Positions 24,780 through 33,191 are shown, counted from the first letter of the stretch. The stretch is DNA of 64,000 nucleotides from Marivita lacus (GCF_014637725.1 NZ_BMFC01000002.1:372907-436906), one strand, 5' to 3'. Made by a program: numbers and translations. Notes: generated by a model from the sequence alone, not told the origin.

Positions 24780-25255
24780 GGGGCGACGCGCTCCCATGTG
24801 ATCTGCACATCCACATCCGCCGATTTGAACAGGTTCATCACCGGGCAGCGGTATTCCACGTTGCGGGTCAGCCGGTCGAACCTCTCCTGCGTTTCCTCGG
24901 TATGGACACGGATGCGCAGCTTGACCCAGTTGAAATAGGGCCGCACGCCCTGCACGCCGCGGCTGCCGCGCTGGTCGACCTCGCCATCGGCCTCCATGTC
25001 GACGGCGGTGTAGACGAACTGCATCGCCTCGGCGCAGCGGTTGATGATGACGCCTTCGCAGCCCAGCAGCGACGACAGCGTCATTTCCAGAGGCGTCGGC
25101 CCGGTGTTGCTTTCCTTCTCGTCGGTGATGACGATGTGATCGCGCACCATCATGACCGACCGGGTCGAGGCCTCGTTGCGGGCGCTCACGCGGCGGATGC
25201 CCAGCGCCTTTGTGTTGGGATCGACGCTGGGGGGCAGGAGGTCAGGATCGCTCAT
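24776..25255 (-). CDS. OsmC-family protein
   Basis: The 159-residue protein has the OsmC fold signature: GPTPLEMTLSSLLGC with C66, and a second cysteine C137 in EYRCPVMNL. In characterised OsmC/Ohr proteins two cysteines reduce organic hydroperoxides; here C66 and C137 occupy those positions (C74 is an extra cysteine). It may detoxify peroxides formed by the neighbouring oxidative pathway, but some family members are simply attached to catabolic operons with no proven role. It overlaps both neighbours by four bases. Confidence 0.87.
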   Translation of the reverse strand: MSDPDLLPPSVDPNTKALGIRRVSARNEASTRSVMMVRDHIVITDEKESNTGPTPLEMTLSSLLGCEGVIINRCAEAMQFVYTAVDMEADGEVDQRGSRGVQGVRPYFNWVKLRIRVHTEETQERFDRLTRNVEYRCPVMNLFKSADVDVQITWERVAP

Positions 25256-26511
25256 AGGGACATCTCCAGAATGTCGAGGCCCCGGTTGCGGTCGAGCACG
25301 TAGATCAAGCCATTGTCATCCACATCCACATCGTTGGATTGGGGCGCGGCCCCGGTGGGTCCGGGTTCCATGAAATGCGCCACTTCGACGGGCAGGTGCG
25401 GATCGGCCACGTCAAGCACGCGCAAGCCACCGGCGAACCACGTGGCAAAGATCAGCGTGCTGTCCAGCTTTTCGCGGAACTGGTGCCCGCCGAACCGGAC
25501 ACCCTCTTCGCCGACCCAGGGACAGAACCGTTCAGACAGGTCCCATGCCGCGACGGGTTCCATGTTGTTCAGGTCGGTGACATCCATGATCCAGATGAAG
25601 CCGTGCAGGCGGCCGGGCTTGTGGTCGTGTTCCTCGTCGATGACGACGGCATAGCGCTTGCCGTTGATCGTCTGTTCCAGCGGCATCACGGTATGTGTCG
25701 GCTCTGGGATCGCCTTGGGAAAGCGGTAGCTGCCCTTGACCGTCGGATTGGTGATGTCGCTGGCGTCCAGAACCCGGAACCCGGCATGCCAGACCGCCGC
25801 CCAAAGCTCGTCGCCGCAGCGCATCGCGTGGTGCAGACGGTGGCTGTAACCGACACCGGTGGGGGTTTCGCCATTGGCCACGTGCTGCCCCGGCATGTGC
25901 CAGCGCGACACCTCGGTCGGGTTGGAAGGATCGGACAGGTCGTAGATGACAAGGATGTTGCCGACATAGCCCTCCATCTCGGTCGAGATATAGGCGTAGT
26001 TGGCGTCCATGTCGAAACGGTGCACGCCAAAGCCATGGGTCTTGACGTAGGACAGAAGCTTGGGCGCGGTCTTGTCCGAGATGTCCCAGACGCGGAAGCC
26101 GCCGCTGTGGTAGCCGCGCTGCAGCGCCTTTTCGAGAACGGCGATGTCGGATGCTTTGACCGACAGGCGCGCGGCGATCTGGTCGTCCGTCAGACCTTCG
26201 GCGCGCAGACCCGCGATCTTGTCGCCCTTGCGCAGGAAATGCCGCTTGTCCATTTCGACATTGGTGATCATCAGATCGCCCGCCACCTTGACCTTGTGGG
26301 TGTGAGACCACTCGTCCGGCGGGGCGACATGCGACACCACCTTGGGGTTTGCCGGGTCGGACACGTCGATGATCGACGTGCCCATCGGCGGCTTCATGTG
26401 GCCGACATAGGCATAGCTGCCCTGAAGGGTCACTTCGCCGCCACCTTCGATATCCAGATGGCCCAGACGGCGGATGTTGCGCGCCAGTTCGTATTCCACG
26501 GTCTTTTTCAT
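25252..26511 (-). CDS. LVIVD-repeat beta-propeller protein
   Basis: The 419-residue protein is a repeat protein of the LVIVD class. Repeats end in phrases such as TSIIDVSDPANPKVVSHV, ILVIYDLSDPSNPTEVSRW, FRVLDASDITNPTVKGSY and LRVLDVADPHLPVEVAHF, each about 45-60 residues apart, implying a beta-propeller. No catalytic motif or signal peptide is visible, so a cytoplasmic scaffold or binding function is possible. A segment near residues 105-125 looks like a small helical insertion with a helix-turn-helix-like pattern (LTDDQIAARLSVKASDI). It overlaps tctA and the OsmC gene by four bases, which ties it to transport and oxidation of one compound. Confidence 0.82.
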   Translation of the reverse strand: MKKTVEYELARNIRRLGHLDIEGGGEVTLQGSYAYVGHMKPPMGTSIIDVSDPANPKVVSHVAPPDEWSHTHKVKVAGDLMITNVEMDKRHFLRKGDKIAGLRAEGLTDDQIAARLSVKASDIAVLEKALQRGYHSGGFRVWDISDKTAPKLLSYVKTHGFGVHRFDMDANYAYISTEMEGYVGNILVIYDLSDPSNPTEVSRWHMPGQHVANGETPTGVGYSHRLHHAMRCGDELWAAVWHAGFRVLDASDITNPTVKGSYRFPKAIPEPTHTVMPLEQTINGKRYAVVIDEEHDHKPGRLHGFIWIMDVTDLNNMEPVAAWDLSERFCPWVGEEGVRFGGHQFREKLDSTLIFATWFAGGLRVLDVADPHLPVEVAHFMEPGPTGAAPQSNDVDVDDNGLIYVLDRNRGLDILEMSL

Positions 26512-28028
26512 TCGGCAGGTACCTCGAGTTTGCGTTTACGCCGCATGCCAAGAACGATGGGCAGGATGATGGACATTGCGAAGGCCACCCAGAGGATGTT
26601 GCCCAGCGTGGACGAGAACAGGACCATGATGTCGCCGTCCGATTTCTTGAGCGACCACAGGAAGTACTTTTCCAGCAACGGGCCAAGGATGACCCCGATC
26701 AGGATCGCGGCCACGTGGTAGCCGGTGCGCCGCGCGATATAGCCCAGAACGCCGAAGCCCAGCGCAAGGTACATGTCGAACATGTATTCGCGCGGGACGA
26801 ACCCGCCGACCAGCGTGAAGGCGATGATCATGGGGGCAAGGTAGATCGTCGGGATCGTGGTGACGCGGCTCATGTAGCGGCTGAGCGGCAGGATGGTCAG
26901 GAACATGATGACGTAGCTGACCGCCATCGCCATGAACATGCCATAGCCGACCTTGGGCTGATCCTCGAACAGCGATGGACCAAAGCTGACGCCATGGAAC
27001 TGCATCACCACCAGCATGATCGCGGCCGTCGCCCCGCCGGGAATGCCCAGCACCAGAAGCGGCACGAGCGTGCCCGAGGTGACGCCGTTGTTCGCGGCTT
27101 CCGGCGCGATCAGACCTTCGGGGTGGCCGGTGCCGTAAAGCTCGGGCGTTTCCGAGAAGCTGCGGGATTGTTGATAGGCGACGAAGCTGGCGATGGACGC
27201 GCCTGCGCCGGGGATCACGCCGATCACCAGACCGATGATCGAGGTCCAGACGATGTGCACCCAACGTTTCAGCGCGATGTTGACGCCTTCGAACGTGTCA
27301 CTCCAGTTGGGGGCCTTGGGCTCGCCCTCGTGGGTCACGATCACGCGTTTCTCGATGATGACAAACGCCTCGGACACCGCGAAAAGGCCGACCAGCGCCG
27401 GGATCAGCGGCACACCGTCGTACAGCTCGAGAATGCCGAAGGTGCCGCGTGGGGTGGCATAGACCACATCCGTGCCGATGGAGCCGATCATCAGGCCTAG
27501 AAAGCCCGCGATCAGTCCCTTGACCATGTCCTGCGCGGCAATCGACGCGATCAGGGAAATGCCGAACAGCATGACCACGATCATCTCGACCGAGTGCATG
27601 TAAAAGCCGACGCGGGCGAGGATCGGCATGGTGGCCAGCGCGATGATTGTCGTCAGCAAGCCGCCGATGCACGACGCGACAAACGAGATCGCCAGCGCCT
27701 GTTGGCCCTTGCCTTGCTTGGCCATCGGGTAGCCGTCCAGCGGTGTGGCCGCAGCCCCCGCCGTACCGGGGATGTTCACGAGGATGGCCGGAATGCCCGC
27801 CCCCATGCGCGCCGCGCAATAGAGCGAGATCATGAACACCAGACCCGATTGAAGATCGAGCGCCAGTGTCAGTGGCATCAGGATGATGATGGTGTTGGCG
27901 GCAGAAAAGCCGGGGATGCCGCCGACGATCAGGCCCAGCAGGATCGTCGGGATGATGATGTACCAATAGCCGATGGTTTCAAAGAACACCTCGACCAGGA
28001 TGGAGGCTGTGCTGCTATCCATTTGCAA
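26508..28028 (-). CDS. Tripartite tricarboxylate transporter, large membrane subunit TctA
   Basis: The 506-residue, twelve-helix permease has the TctA hallmark GGIPGFSAANTIIILMPLTLALD near residue 37-59 and later the second GVIPGAGASIASFVAY copy near residue 265. These two glycine/proline loops line the substrate path. TctA imports carboxylates with proton or sodium coupling, fed by a periplasmic TctC. The start lies inside the end of tctB (14-base overlap) and its stop overlaps the LVIVD gene as ATGA. The partner genes tctB and tctC are immediately upstream. Confidence 0.95.
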   Translation of the reverse strand: MQMDSSTASILVEVFFETIGYWYIIIPTILLGLIVGGIPGFSAANTIIILMPLTLALDLQSGLVFMISLYCAARMGAGIPAILVNIPGTAGAAATPLDGYPMAKQGKGQQALAISFVASCIGGLLTTIIALATMPILARVGFYMHSVEMIVVMLFGISLIASIAAQDMVKGLIAGFLGLMIGSIGTDVVYATPRGTFGILELYDGVPLIPALVGLFAVSEAFVIIEKRVIVTHEGEPKAPNWSDTFEGVNIALKRWVHIVWTSIIGLVIGVIPGAGASIASFVAYQQSRSFSETPELYGTGHPEGLIAPEAANNGVTSGTLVPLLVLGIPGGATAAIMLVVMQFHGVSFGPSLFEDQPKVGYGMFMAMAVSYVIMFLTILPLSRYMSRVTTIPTIYLAPMIIAFTLVGGFVPREYMFDMYLALGFGVLGYIARRTGYHVAAILIGVILGPLLEKYFLWSLKKSDGDIMVLFSSTLGNILWVAFAMSIILPIVLGMRRKRKLEVPAE

Positions 28029-28533
28029 GTACCGCTTTCATGGTCGTTTCGAACCAGCCGCGCGGAAACCGCGTGTCGAAGGCCCAGATGAACACCGCCC
28101 AGCCTGTGAGGGCCATCGCCGCCGAGACCATCGTGATGAAGCCTGCGTTCTTGCCCTTGGCGAGGATCAGCATGCTGACCGCAAGGAACAGGAAGGTCAT
28201 GAGCGTGAAGCCCAGCGTGTCGATGAACATCACGTAGGCGATGGTGGTCAGCAGCAGTCCGATGCGCCCGGTGCGGATGTCGTCCATCGTGAACAGGTTG
28301 CCGACCCCGAGCGTGCCTTCACCGCGGACAAGCCAGATCCCGGCGCGCACGAAAAAGATCGCGCAGACCAGAAGCAGGATGCCTCCGACCATGAAGGTGC
28401 TGACCTGTGCGGTCCAGGGCGAGTTCCAGATCGTCGAAAAGAAATAGATCGTGAAGCCCACCGCGAGGATGGGGATGACAAGCTCTCCACCGATCTGGCG
28501 CGGCGGTTTGTGGTGGTCCGAGGGCATGGGCAA
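28015..28533 (-). CDS. Tripartite tricarboxylate transporter, small membrane subunit TctB
   Basis: The 172-residue protein has four predicted membrane helices (around residues 15-35, 43-65, 85-110 and 115-160) and the length of TctB. TctB is the small partner of TctA. Sequence conservation in this family is weak, so the call rests on topology and on its place between tctC and tctA. The gene overlaps tctA by 14 bases. A strong stem-loop separates it from tctC. Confidence 0.85.
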   Translation of the reverse strand: MPMPSDHHKPPRQIGGELVIPILAVGFTIYFFSTIWNSPWTAQVSTFMVGGILLLVCAIFFVRAGIWLVRGEGTLGVGNLFTMDDIRTGRIGLLLTTIAYVMFIDTLGFTLMTFLFLAVSMLILAKGKNAGFITMVSAAMALTGWAVFIWAFDTRFPRGWFETTMKAVLANG

Positions 28534-28563
28534 GCCGTCCTGTGTGCGAATTGGGTGGGGTAT

Positions 28564-28592
28564 GACCGGCAGCGATTGCTGCGCTGCCGGTC
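28564..28592 (-). other. Intercistronic stem-loop between tctC and tctB
   Basis: A perfect 11-bp inverted repeat, GACCGGCAGCG (28564-28574) and CGCTGCCGGTC (28582-28592), with a seven-base loop. No T-run follows, so it probably protects the upstream tctC mRNA or causes partial termination, raising the amount of binding protein over permease. Confidence 0.7.
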
Positions 28593-28602
28593 GGGGACGC
28601 GG

Positions 28603-29604
28603 TTACGCGCCGGTCAAAAGCGCCTTGTACTCTGCACCAAGGTCGAGCATCGCCTGTTTTTCCACGGCAAGTTCCTCGACCCCGGCATAGACGAGGTATT
28701 CGGGCTGACCCTTAGTGGCGATATAGGCTTCCATCAGGGCCGGGTCCTCGTGGGATTCCTTGAAAGTGCGGGTCAGCACTTCGAACCGGTCGGGGAAATC
28801 GTCAATGGCCTTCTGGTGGATGCCGAACGCGCGTGTGGACAGCATTTCAGGCAGGTCCATGCCGTAGGCGTCGTTGATGCTAGGCGCGTTGTCGAGAGCC
28901 TCTCCGGCGATGTTATTGCCGAAGACCAGCAGCGTCTTGACGCTGTCACCCGCCGCAATCACCGACCCGGATGTGAGAACCGAGAAATCGACCTCGCCGG
29001 TCACGGCGCCAGCCACGGTGCCCTTGCCGCCCTGAAGCGGGATCAGGTTGAAGTCGACCCCCAGCTTGTCGCCCAGCGCCAGCAGCCCGATCGAGGCCGG
29101 GTGCGCCATGCGGCTGGTGCCGACATTGAGCTTGCGGGTCTTGGACGCGGCGAAGATGTCGTCCATCGTCTGCAGCGGGCTTTCTGCACCGACGAAGAGG
29201 CAGCACGGGTCTTTGTCGACCTGCCCGAAATAGATGTAATCGTCGATGCCAAAGGTTGGTGGCTGCAGCGCCCAGTTGAGCACTTCAGGCCCAACATTGC
29301 CGAAGAGCAGGTTGTAGCAATCAGGCTCGGCCTTGCCCATGTAGATCTCGTAGCCCACACGGCCCGACGCGCCGGGATAAAAGCCGGGTTCGAAATCGAC
29401 GCCCAGACGGGTTTTCCAGACGCTCGAGAAGGCGCGGAAGTTGCGGTCGGCCCCGCCGCCTTCGGCTGTGGGGATATAGACGCTGAAATTGCGGTCGGGG
29501 AACGTGTTGGCCCGGACCAGTCCCGGTGTGGCAAGGGTCAGGGCTGCGGCTGCGGCACCGGTGCCAAGCAGGGTGCGGCGGTTGATGGTCTGTTTCATGG
29601 ACAT
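28603..29604 (-). CDS. Tripartite tricarboxylate transporter substrate-binding protein (TctC/Bug family)
   Basis: The 333-residue periplasmic binding protein starts with a signal that contains a twin-arginine-like motif (INRRTLLGTG) before a hydrophobic stretch and cleavage near VRA-NTF. The Bug fold is recognised from PDRNFSVYIPTAEGGGADRNFRAF near the mature N-terminus and the usual length. It captures a carboxylated substrate for TctAB. The twin-arginine-like signal suggests export by the TatABC system found at 14589-16226, although Sec use cannot be excluded. It follows the TauE/SafE gene by 79 bases and should share its promoter or have its own. Confidence 0.88.
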   Translation of the reverse strand: MSMKQTINRRTLLGTGAAAAALTLATPGLVRANTFPDRNFSVYIPTAEGGGADRNFRAFSSVWKTRLGVDFEPGFYPGASGRVGYEIYMGKAEPDCYNLLFGNVGPEVLNWALQPPTFGIDDYIYFGQVDKDPCCLFVGAESPLQTMDDIFAASKTRKLNVGTSRMAHPASIGLLALGDKLGVDFNLIPLQGGKGTVAGAVTGEVDFSVLTSGSVIAAGDSVKTLLVFGNNIAGEALDNAPSINDAYGMDLPEMLSTRAFGIHQKAIDDFPDRFEVLTRTFKESHEDPALMEAYIATKGQPEYLVYAGVEELAVEKQAMLDLGAEYKALLTGA

Positions 29605-29683
29605 GGTTTCCTCCCAGTTACATGTTCAAATTCATTTGCGCGGATGATGGTCTACCGCCGGGGTTGCGCACGTGCCCGGCGGG

Positions 29684-30469
29684 TCAGTTGCTTCCTCCTG
29701 TCGGAGCCTCTGCGGCAGTGGAAAAGAACACGTCGCTGGCCCCGGCGTAGATCAGGCGCATGGCCAGCAGCGACAGCACCACGGTCAGCACGATGCCGAA
29801 GCGGCGGTCGTCGATTTTGGCCAGCATGAGCCGCCCGGCCAGCGTGCCAAGAACACCTGCGGCGATCAGCAGGGCGATCAGCCCGGCCCAGATGCTGAAG
29901 GCAAAGCCGAGGATGCCGAACATGATCGTCTTGAGCAGATGCTGCAGCGTCATGAACATCGCGTGCGTGGCGACATGCGCGTGCCGATCGAGTTCTTGCG
30001 CTTTCACGTAGGTGGCCACGAAAGGCCCGGTGCCGCCAAAGAACATCGTCAGGAAACTGGACACGGTGCCCGTGACCGCCCCCGAGCGGCGCAGGAATGC
30101 AGGTGGCTTGGCCAGAACCGACCACAGGATGAACAGCCCGACACCCATCTGGATCCAGCCGGGTTCGAGTTGGACAACCAGCGAGCCGCCGATCAGGATG
30201 CCGATCAGCGCGCCCGCCGCAAACGGGCCCAGCAGATCGAACCGCATGTAGCGGGTCATGATCGCGGCGCGTCCCGCGTTGGAGCCAAGCTGCACCAGCC
30301 CGTGTACCGGGATGATGGCGGGCGCGGGCAGCAGCGTGGCGAGCACGGCGAGCATCACCGCACCGCCCCCGATGCCGAAGGCGATGGTGATGAAGGAGCT
30401 GGCAAAACTGAACGCCAGCAGCGTTGTCGCGGTCGGCCATCCCAATCCTGCGTGCCACATTTCCATCAT
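29684..30469 (-). CDS. TauE/SafE (TSUP) family membrane permease
   Basis: The 261-residue protein has seven to eight predicted helices and the family glycine-rich motif GIGGGAVMLAVLATLLPAP near residue 27-45 and the later FGGTGPFVATYVKAQ copy near residue 130. TSUP members export sulfite, sulfonates or small organic anions. Starts are possible at 30469, 30466 and 30460; 30469 follows the stop of the upstream gene by one base. It lies between the dihydroxyphthalate-decarboxylase-like gene and tctC. A role as exporter of a pathway product or as a second transporter is possible. Confidence 0.82.
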   Translation of the reverse strand: MMEMWHAGLGWPTATTLLAFSFASSFITIAFGIGGGAVMLAVLATLLPAPAIIPVHGLVQLGSNAGRAAIMTRYMRFDLLGPFAAGALIGILIGGSLVVQLEPGWIQMGVGLFILWSVLAKPPAFLRRSGAVTGTVSSFLTMFFGGTGPFVATYVKAQELDRHAHVATHAMFMTLQHLLKTIMFGILGFAFSIWAGLIALLIAAGVLGTLAGRLMLAKIDDRRFGIVLTVVLSLLAMRLIYAGASDVFFSTAAEAPTGGSN

Positions 30470-30470
30470 C

Positions 30471-31463
30471 TCAGGTGTCCAGAACCGACGGGTGAAACAG
30501 CGTCTCGGGGGCGACCGGACCGGCGGACAGGTGTTGATCCAGCGAATAGCGGCAGATCGCGGCGATCTCGGCCATGTTGGCGGTGCAGCCATAGCTCCAG
30601 TAATCCGGGCCCATGCTGTCAAGCGTCCGCTCCATCGCGGCATTCAGCCAGGGCAGGGTCATGCGGTTGGCGTTGCCCAGCCAGACCGACCGCAGCCGCG
30701 CCATCGCGATATCGCGCGCCGCGACAAACCCGTCGTAGAGCGCGCGGGGCAGGTCGGGATGGTCCTCGGCCACGGATTTGCGGATGCCGATCAGGTGCAT
30801 GATCGGAAAGAACCCGGTGGAGCGGTGATAGGCCTGCTCGGCGGCTTCGAAATCGGGGATCAGGCGCACGAGGTCGGGATTGCCGTCCAGAAACGCCTGC
30901 GGCGGTTTGGGTGCCAGCAGTCCGTCGATCTCGCCGCGCAGGAGCATGTCCTGAAGCGTGTCGCCCTCGGTGATCGGTTCGACCACCATGCCTTCGGGCA
31001 GCGCCAGTTCCAGCCGTTCGCGGCGTACGCCTTCGTCCAGCGCACCGGTGCGCCAGTGGATGTCGTCGCAGGCCACGCCGTATTCATCGGCGAGAATGCC
31101 GCGCATCCAGAGCGCCGCCGTCATCTGGTATTCCGGCACGCCGATCCGGCGACCGGCAAAATCGGCGGGGCTTTTGATCCCCGATCCGGCGCGGGCAAAG
31201 AATCCGCTGTGCCGGAACGCCCGGCTGACAAAGGCGGGGATCGCGGTGTAGTCCGACCCGCCGCGCGACAATTGCAGCACGTAGCTCGACACCGACATTT
31301 CGGTGATGTCGAACTTCGCGTCCTGCACGGCCCAGGGGAACAGCTTGGACGTGGGGTGGATGTGGCTGTCCAGCGTCACGCCGGGCACCGTCACCCGCCC
31401 GTCATGCAGCGCCATGACGCGGTCATGGTCCCATGTGGCCAATGTCAGGCTCAGCGGACTCAC
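30471..31463 (-). CDS. 4,5-dihydroxyphthalate decarboxylase-like/substrate-binding-fold protein
   Basis: The 330-residue protein matches the family annotated '4,5-dihydroxyphthalate decarboxylase', whose fold is that of type 2 periplasmic binding proteins. It has no signal peptide at the chosen GTG start, so it should be cytoplasmic. Recognisable parts are DFAGRRIGVPEYQMTAALW near residue 105 and a C-terminal WSYGCTANMAEIAAICRYS segment, where true decarboxylases have WxYG-x-EPN. The GTG at 31463 overlaps the stop of a 23-codon ORF as GTGA. It could decarboxylate an aromatic acid or act as a binding protein; sequence alone does not decide. Confidence 0.75.
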   Translation of the reverse strand: MSPLSLTLATWDHDRVMALHDGRVTVPGVTLDSHIHPTSKLFPWAVQDAKFDITEMSVSSYVLQLSRGGSDYTAIPAFVSRAFRHSGFFARAGSGIKSPADFAGRRIGVPEYQMTAALWMRGILADEYGVACDDIHWRTGALDEGVRRERLELALPEGMVVEPITEGDTLQDMLLRGEIDGLLAPKPPQAFLDGNPDLVRLIPDFEAAEQAYHRSTGFFPIMHLIGIRKSVAEDHPDLPRALYDGFVAARDIAMARLRSVWLGNANRMTLPWLNAAMERTLDSMGPDYWSYGCTANMAEIAAICRYSLDQHLSAGPVAPETLFHPSVLDT

Positions 31464-31531
31464 TGGAACAATGCCGCCCGGCAGAGGGCACGGCCTGCGA
31501 TGCGCGTGGCGGATGGTGCGATCTTGAACAT
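31460..31531 (-). CDS. 23-residue ORF upstream of and overlapping the decarboxylase-like gene (possible leader peptide)
   Basis: An ATG at 31531 follows an excellent ribosome binding site (GGGGAGGAG, ending five bases upstream) and opens a 23-codon frame, starting MFKIAPSATRIAGRALC and ending in LFQ. Its TGA stop overlaps the GTG start of the next gene as GTGA. The next gene itself has no good ribosome binding site, so its translation probably depends on this short frame. The peptide is basic and has no recognised domain. It could be a leader peptide or just a landing site for ribosomes. Confidence 0.55.
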   Translation of the reverse strand: MFKIAPSATRIAGRALCRAALFQ

Positions 31532-31611
31532 CTGTCTCCTCCCCGAGAACATGATTTTCGTTTTCTGTGCGGGTTTTTATCGTTTCTTTCCCGCAGGATA
31601 TGGCGCTTTCT

Positions 31612-32301
31612 TCATGTCTCCCCGAACAGGCGCGCGGAGACCGAACCAAGATGCGCGCGCATGGCATCCTGTGCCGCCTTGGGGTCGCGCGCTTCGATGG
31701 CGGCGACGATGGCGTCATGTTCGGCGAAGCTCGAATGGGTGCGGGGTGGGCGGTCCGAACTGCGCACCACCATGTTCCACGCCACCGCGCGGCGCACCGC
31801 GTTCAGATGATCGAAGAGCGACAGGAGCAGCACGTTGTCAGTCGCTTCGGCCAGATCGCGGTGGAAATTGTCGTCCTGTGCCTCGTACTCGTCCCAGTTC
31901 GGGGCCTCGGACGCGCGGTCGCGGGACTGCTTGAGCTTGCGCACGGCCTCTTCGGATGCGTGCAGCGCAGCCTCGCGGGCAATGGCAGGCTCCAGCGACA
32001 GGCGGGCGCGCATCAGTTGCACGGGCGTCACCTGCTGGCTGAGCATCTTGAGATTGCTGGGGCCGGAGGACACGCTGGGCGAGGCGATGAACGTGCCCTT
32101 GCCGACATGCCGCCAGATCGCGCCTTCATGTTCCAGCATGTCCAGCGCCTTGCGCAGCCGGGCACGGGTCACGTCCAGCCGCACGATCAGGTCACGTTCC
32201 GATTCCAGCCGGTCGCCGGGCTTGTATCCGCCTTCGGCGATGTAGGATCGCAGCTTTTCCACCACGTCATCGGTGTCGATCGGGACTGAGTTCATGAGCA
32301 T
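31612..32301 (-). CDS. GntR-family (FadR/FCD) transcriptional regulator
   Basis: The 229-residue protein has an N-terminal winged helix (residues about 8-72, with RARLRKALDMLEHEGAIWRHVGKGTFI at the recognition helix and wing) and a C-terminal all-helical FCD ligand domain whose metal/ligand His residues are suggested by FHRDLAEAT near residue 140. FCD regulators sense small carboxylates and repress catabolic genes. The ATG at 32301 has AAGGG seven bases upstream; an ATG at 32382 is too far. Two matching palindromes lie in the divergent gap just upstream. It is well placed to control both arms of the island. Confidence 0.9.
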   Translation of the reverse strand: MLMNSVPIDTDDVVEKLRSYIAEGGYKPGDRLESERDLIVRLDVTRARLRKALDMLEHEGAIWRHVGKGTFIASPSVSSGPSNLKMLSQQVTPVQLMRARLSLEPAIAREAALHASEEAVRKLKQSRDRASEAPNWDEYEAQDDNFHRDLAEATDNVLLLSLFDHLNAVRRAVAWNMVVRSSDRPPRTHSSFAEHDAIVAAIEARDPKAAQDAMRAHLGSVSARLFGET

Positions 32302-32315
32302 GGATTGGCCCTTGT

Positions 32316-32329
32316 ATTGGTCAACCAAT
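32316..32329. promoter_or_regulatory. GntR-type operator candidate O1
   Basis: ATTGGTCAACCAAT is a perfect palindrome of arms ATTGGT and ACCAAT around two bases. TGGT...ACCA is the core of FadR-subfamily operators such as the PdhR box. It is 15 bases upstream of the GntR start, 54 bases from a near-identical site (O2). Confidence 0.6.
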
Positions 32330-32369
32330 TTGCGCCCAGTTGGGCGGATTGAGGCCAAGCTTTGCCTAA

Positions 32370-32383
32370 ATTGGTCGATCAAT
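32370..32383. promoter_or_regulatory. GntR-type operator candidate O2
   Basis: ATTGGTCGATCAAT matches O1 at 12 of 14 positions and keeps arms ATTG/CAAT and the TGGTC core. It is centred between the divergent GntR and fumarylacetoacetase-family genes, nearer the middle of the gap. The 54-base centre-to-centre spacing is close to five helical turns, compatible with looping or cooperative binding. Confidence 0.55.
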
Positions 32384-32480
32384 CAATGTTTTTTCTTGCA
32401 TTTCTTCAGGTGGTCTTGAATTGATTTCATCGGAACCCTGCGCTAATCGACACCAAGACCTCACAAATCCGGAGACCTGA

Positions 32481-33167
32481 ATGACCCAATACGCAATCGA
32501 AACGCCGCCTGTCGTGGCACTTCCCGTGGCCGGACAGGACACGCTGTTTCCTGTTCGCCGGATTTACTGCATCGGGCGCAATTACGCCGCTCATGCCATC
32601 GAGATGGGTCATGATCCTGACCGCGAAGATCCGTTCTTCTTTCAGAAAAACCCCAACAACCTGACCACGTCCGAGATTTTTCCGTACCCGCCGCACACCA
32701 CGGATGTGCACCACGAGGCGGAAATGCTGGTCGCGTTGAAGACCGGTGGCACCAATATCCCCGTCGATACCGCGTTGGATCACGTGTTCGGTTACGGTCT
32801 GGCGCTCGACATGACGCGGCGCGACCTGCAGGGCATCGCCAAGAAGGCGGGCCGTCCGTGGGAAATCGGCAAGGCGTTCGAGGATTCGGCACCCTGTGGC
32901 CCGATCCATCCGGTCTCCGAAGTGGGTCACCCTGATCAGGGGCATCTGGTGCTCAAGGTCAATGGCGAGGTCAAGCAGGAGGGCGACCTGAACCAGATGA
33001 TCTGGAAAGTGCCGGAAATGATCTCCTACCTGTCCGAATATTTCGAACTGGCCCCCGGCGACGTGATTCTGTCCGGCACACCGTCGGGTGTGGGTCCGGT
33101 TGTCAAAGGTGACACGATGGAACTGACCATCGACGGTCTGGGCAGCCTGACGGTCACCGTCGGCTGA
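32481..33167 (+). CDS. Fumarylacetoacetate hydrolase family protein (fumarylpyruvate hydrolase-like)
   Basis: The 228-residue protein is a single FAH catalytic domain. The metal-binding acidic residues sit in VHHEAEMLVAL near residue 75-85, with the family segments CIGRNYAAHAIEMG (residues 30-43), GYGLALDMTRRDLQ and GDVILSGTPSGVGPV. Members hydrolyse carbon-carbon bonds in acylpyruvates or act as hydratases or isomerases. Closest-looking functions are fumarylpyruvate or maleylpyruvate hydrolase, at the end of gentisate-type ring breakdown. It is divergent from the GntR gene and followed by a probable terminator, so it may be transcribed alone or weakly linked to the next genes. Confidence 0.88.
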   Translation: MTQYAIETPPVVALPVAGQDTLFPVRRIYCIGRNYAAHAIEMGHDPDREDPFFFQKNPNNLTTSEIFPYPPHTTDVHHEAEMLVALKTGGTNIPVDTALDHVFGYGLALDMTRRDLQGIAKKAGRPWEIGKAFEDSAPCGPIHPVSEVGHPDQGHLVLKVNGEVKQEGDLNQMIWKVPEMISYLSEYFELAPGDVILSGTPSGVGPVVKGDTMELTIDGLGSLTVTVG

Positions 33168-33191
33168 CACGGCGCATGACGAACAAGAAAT

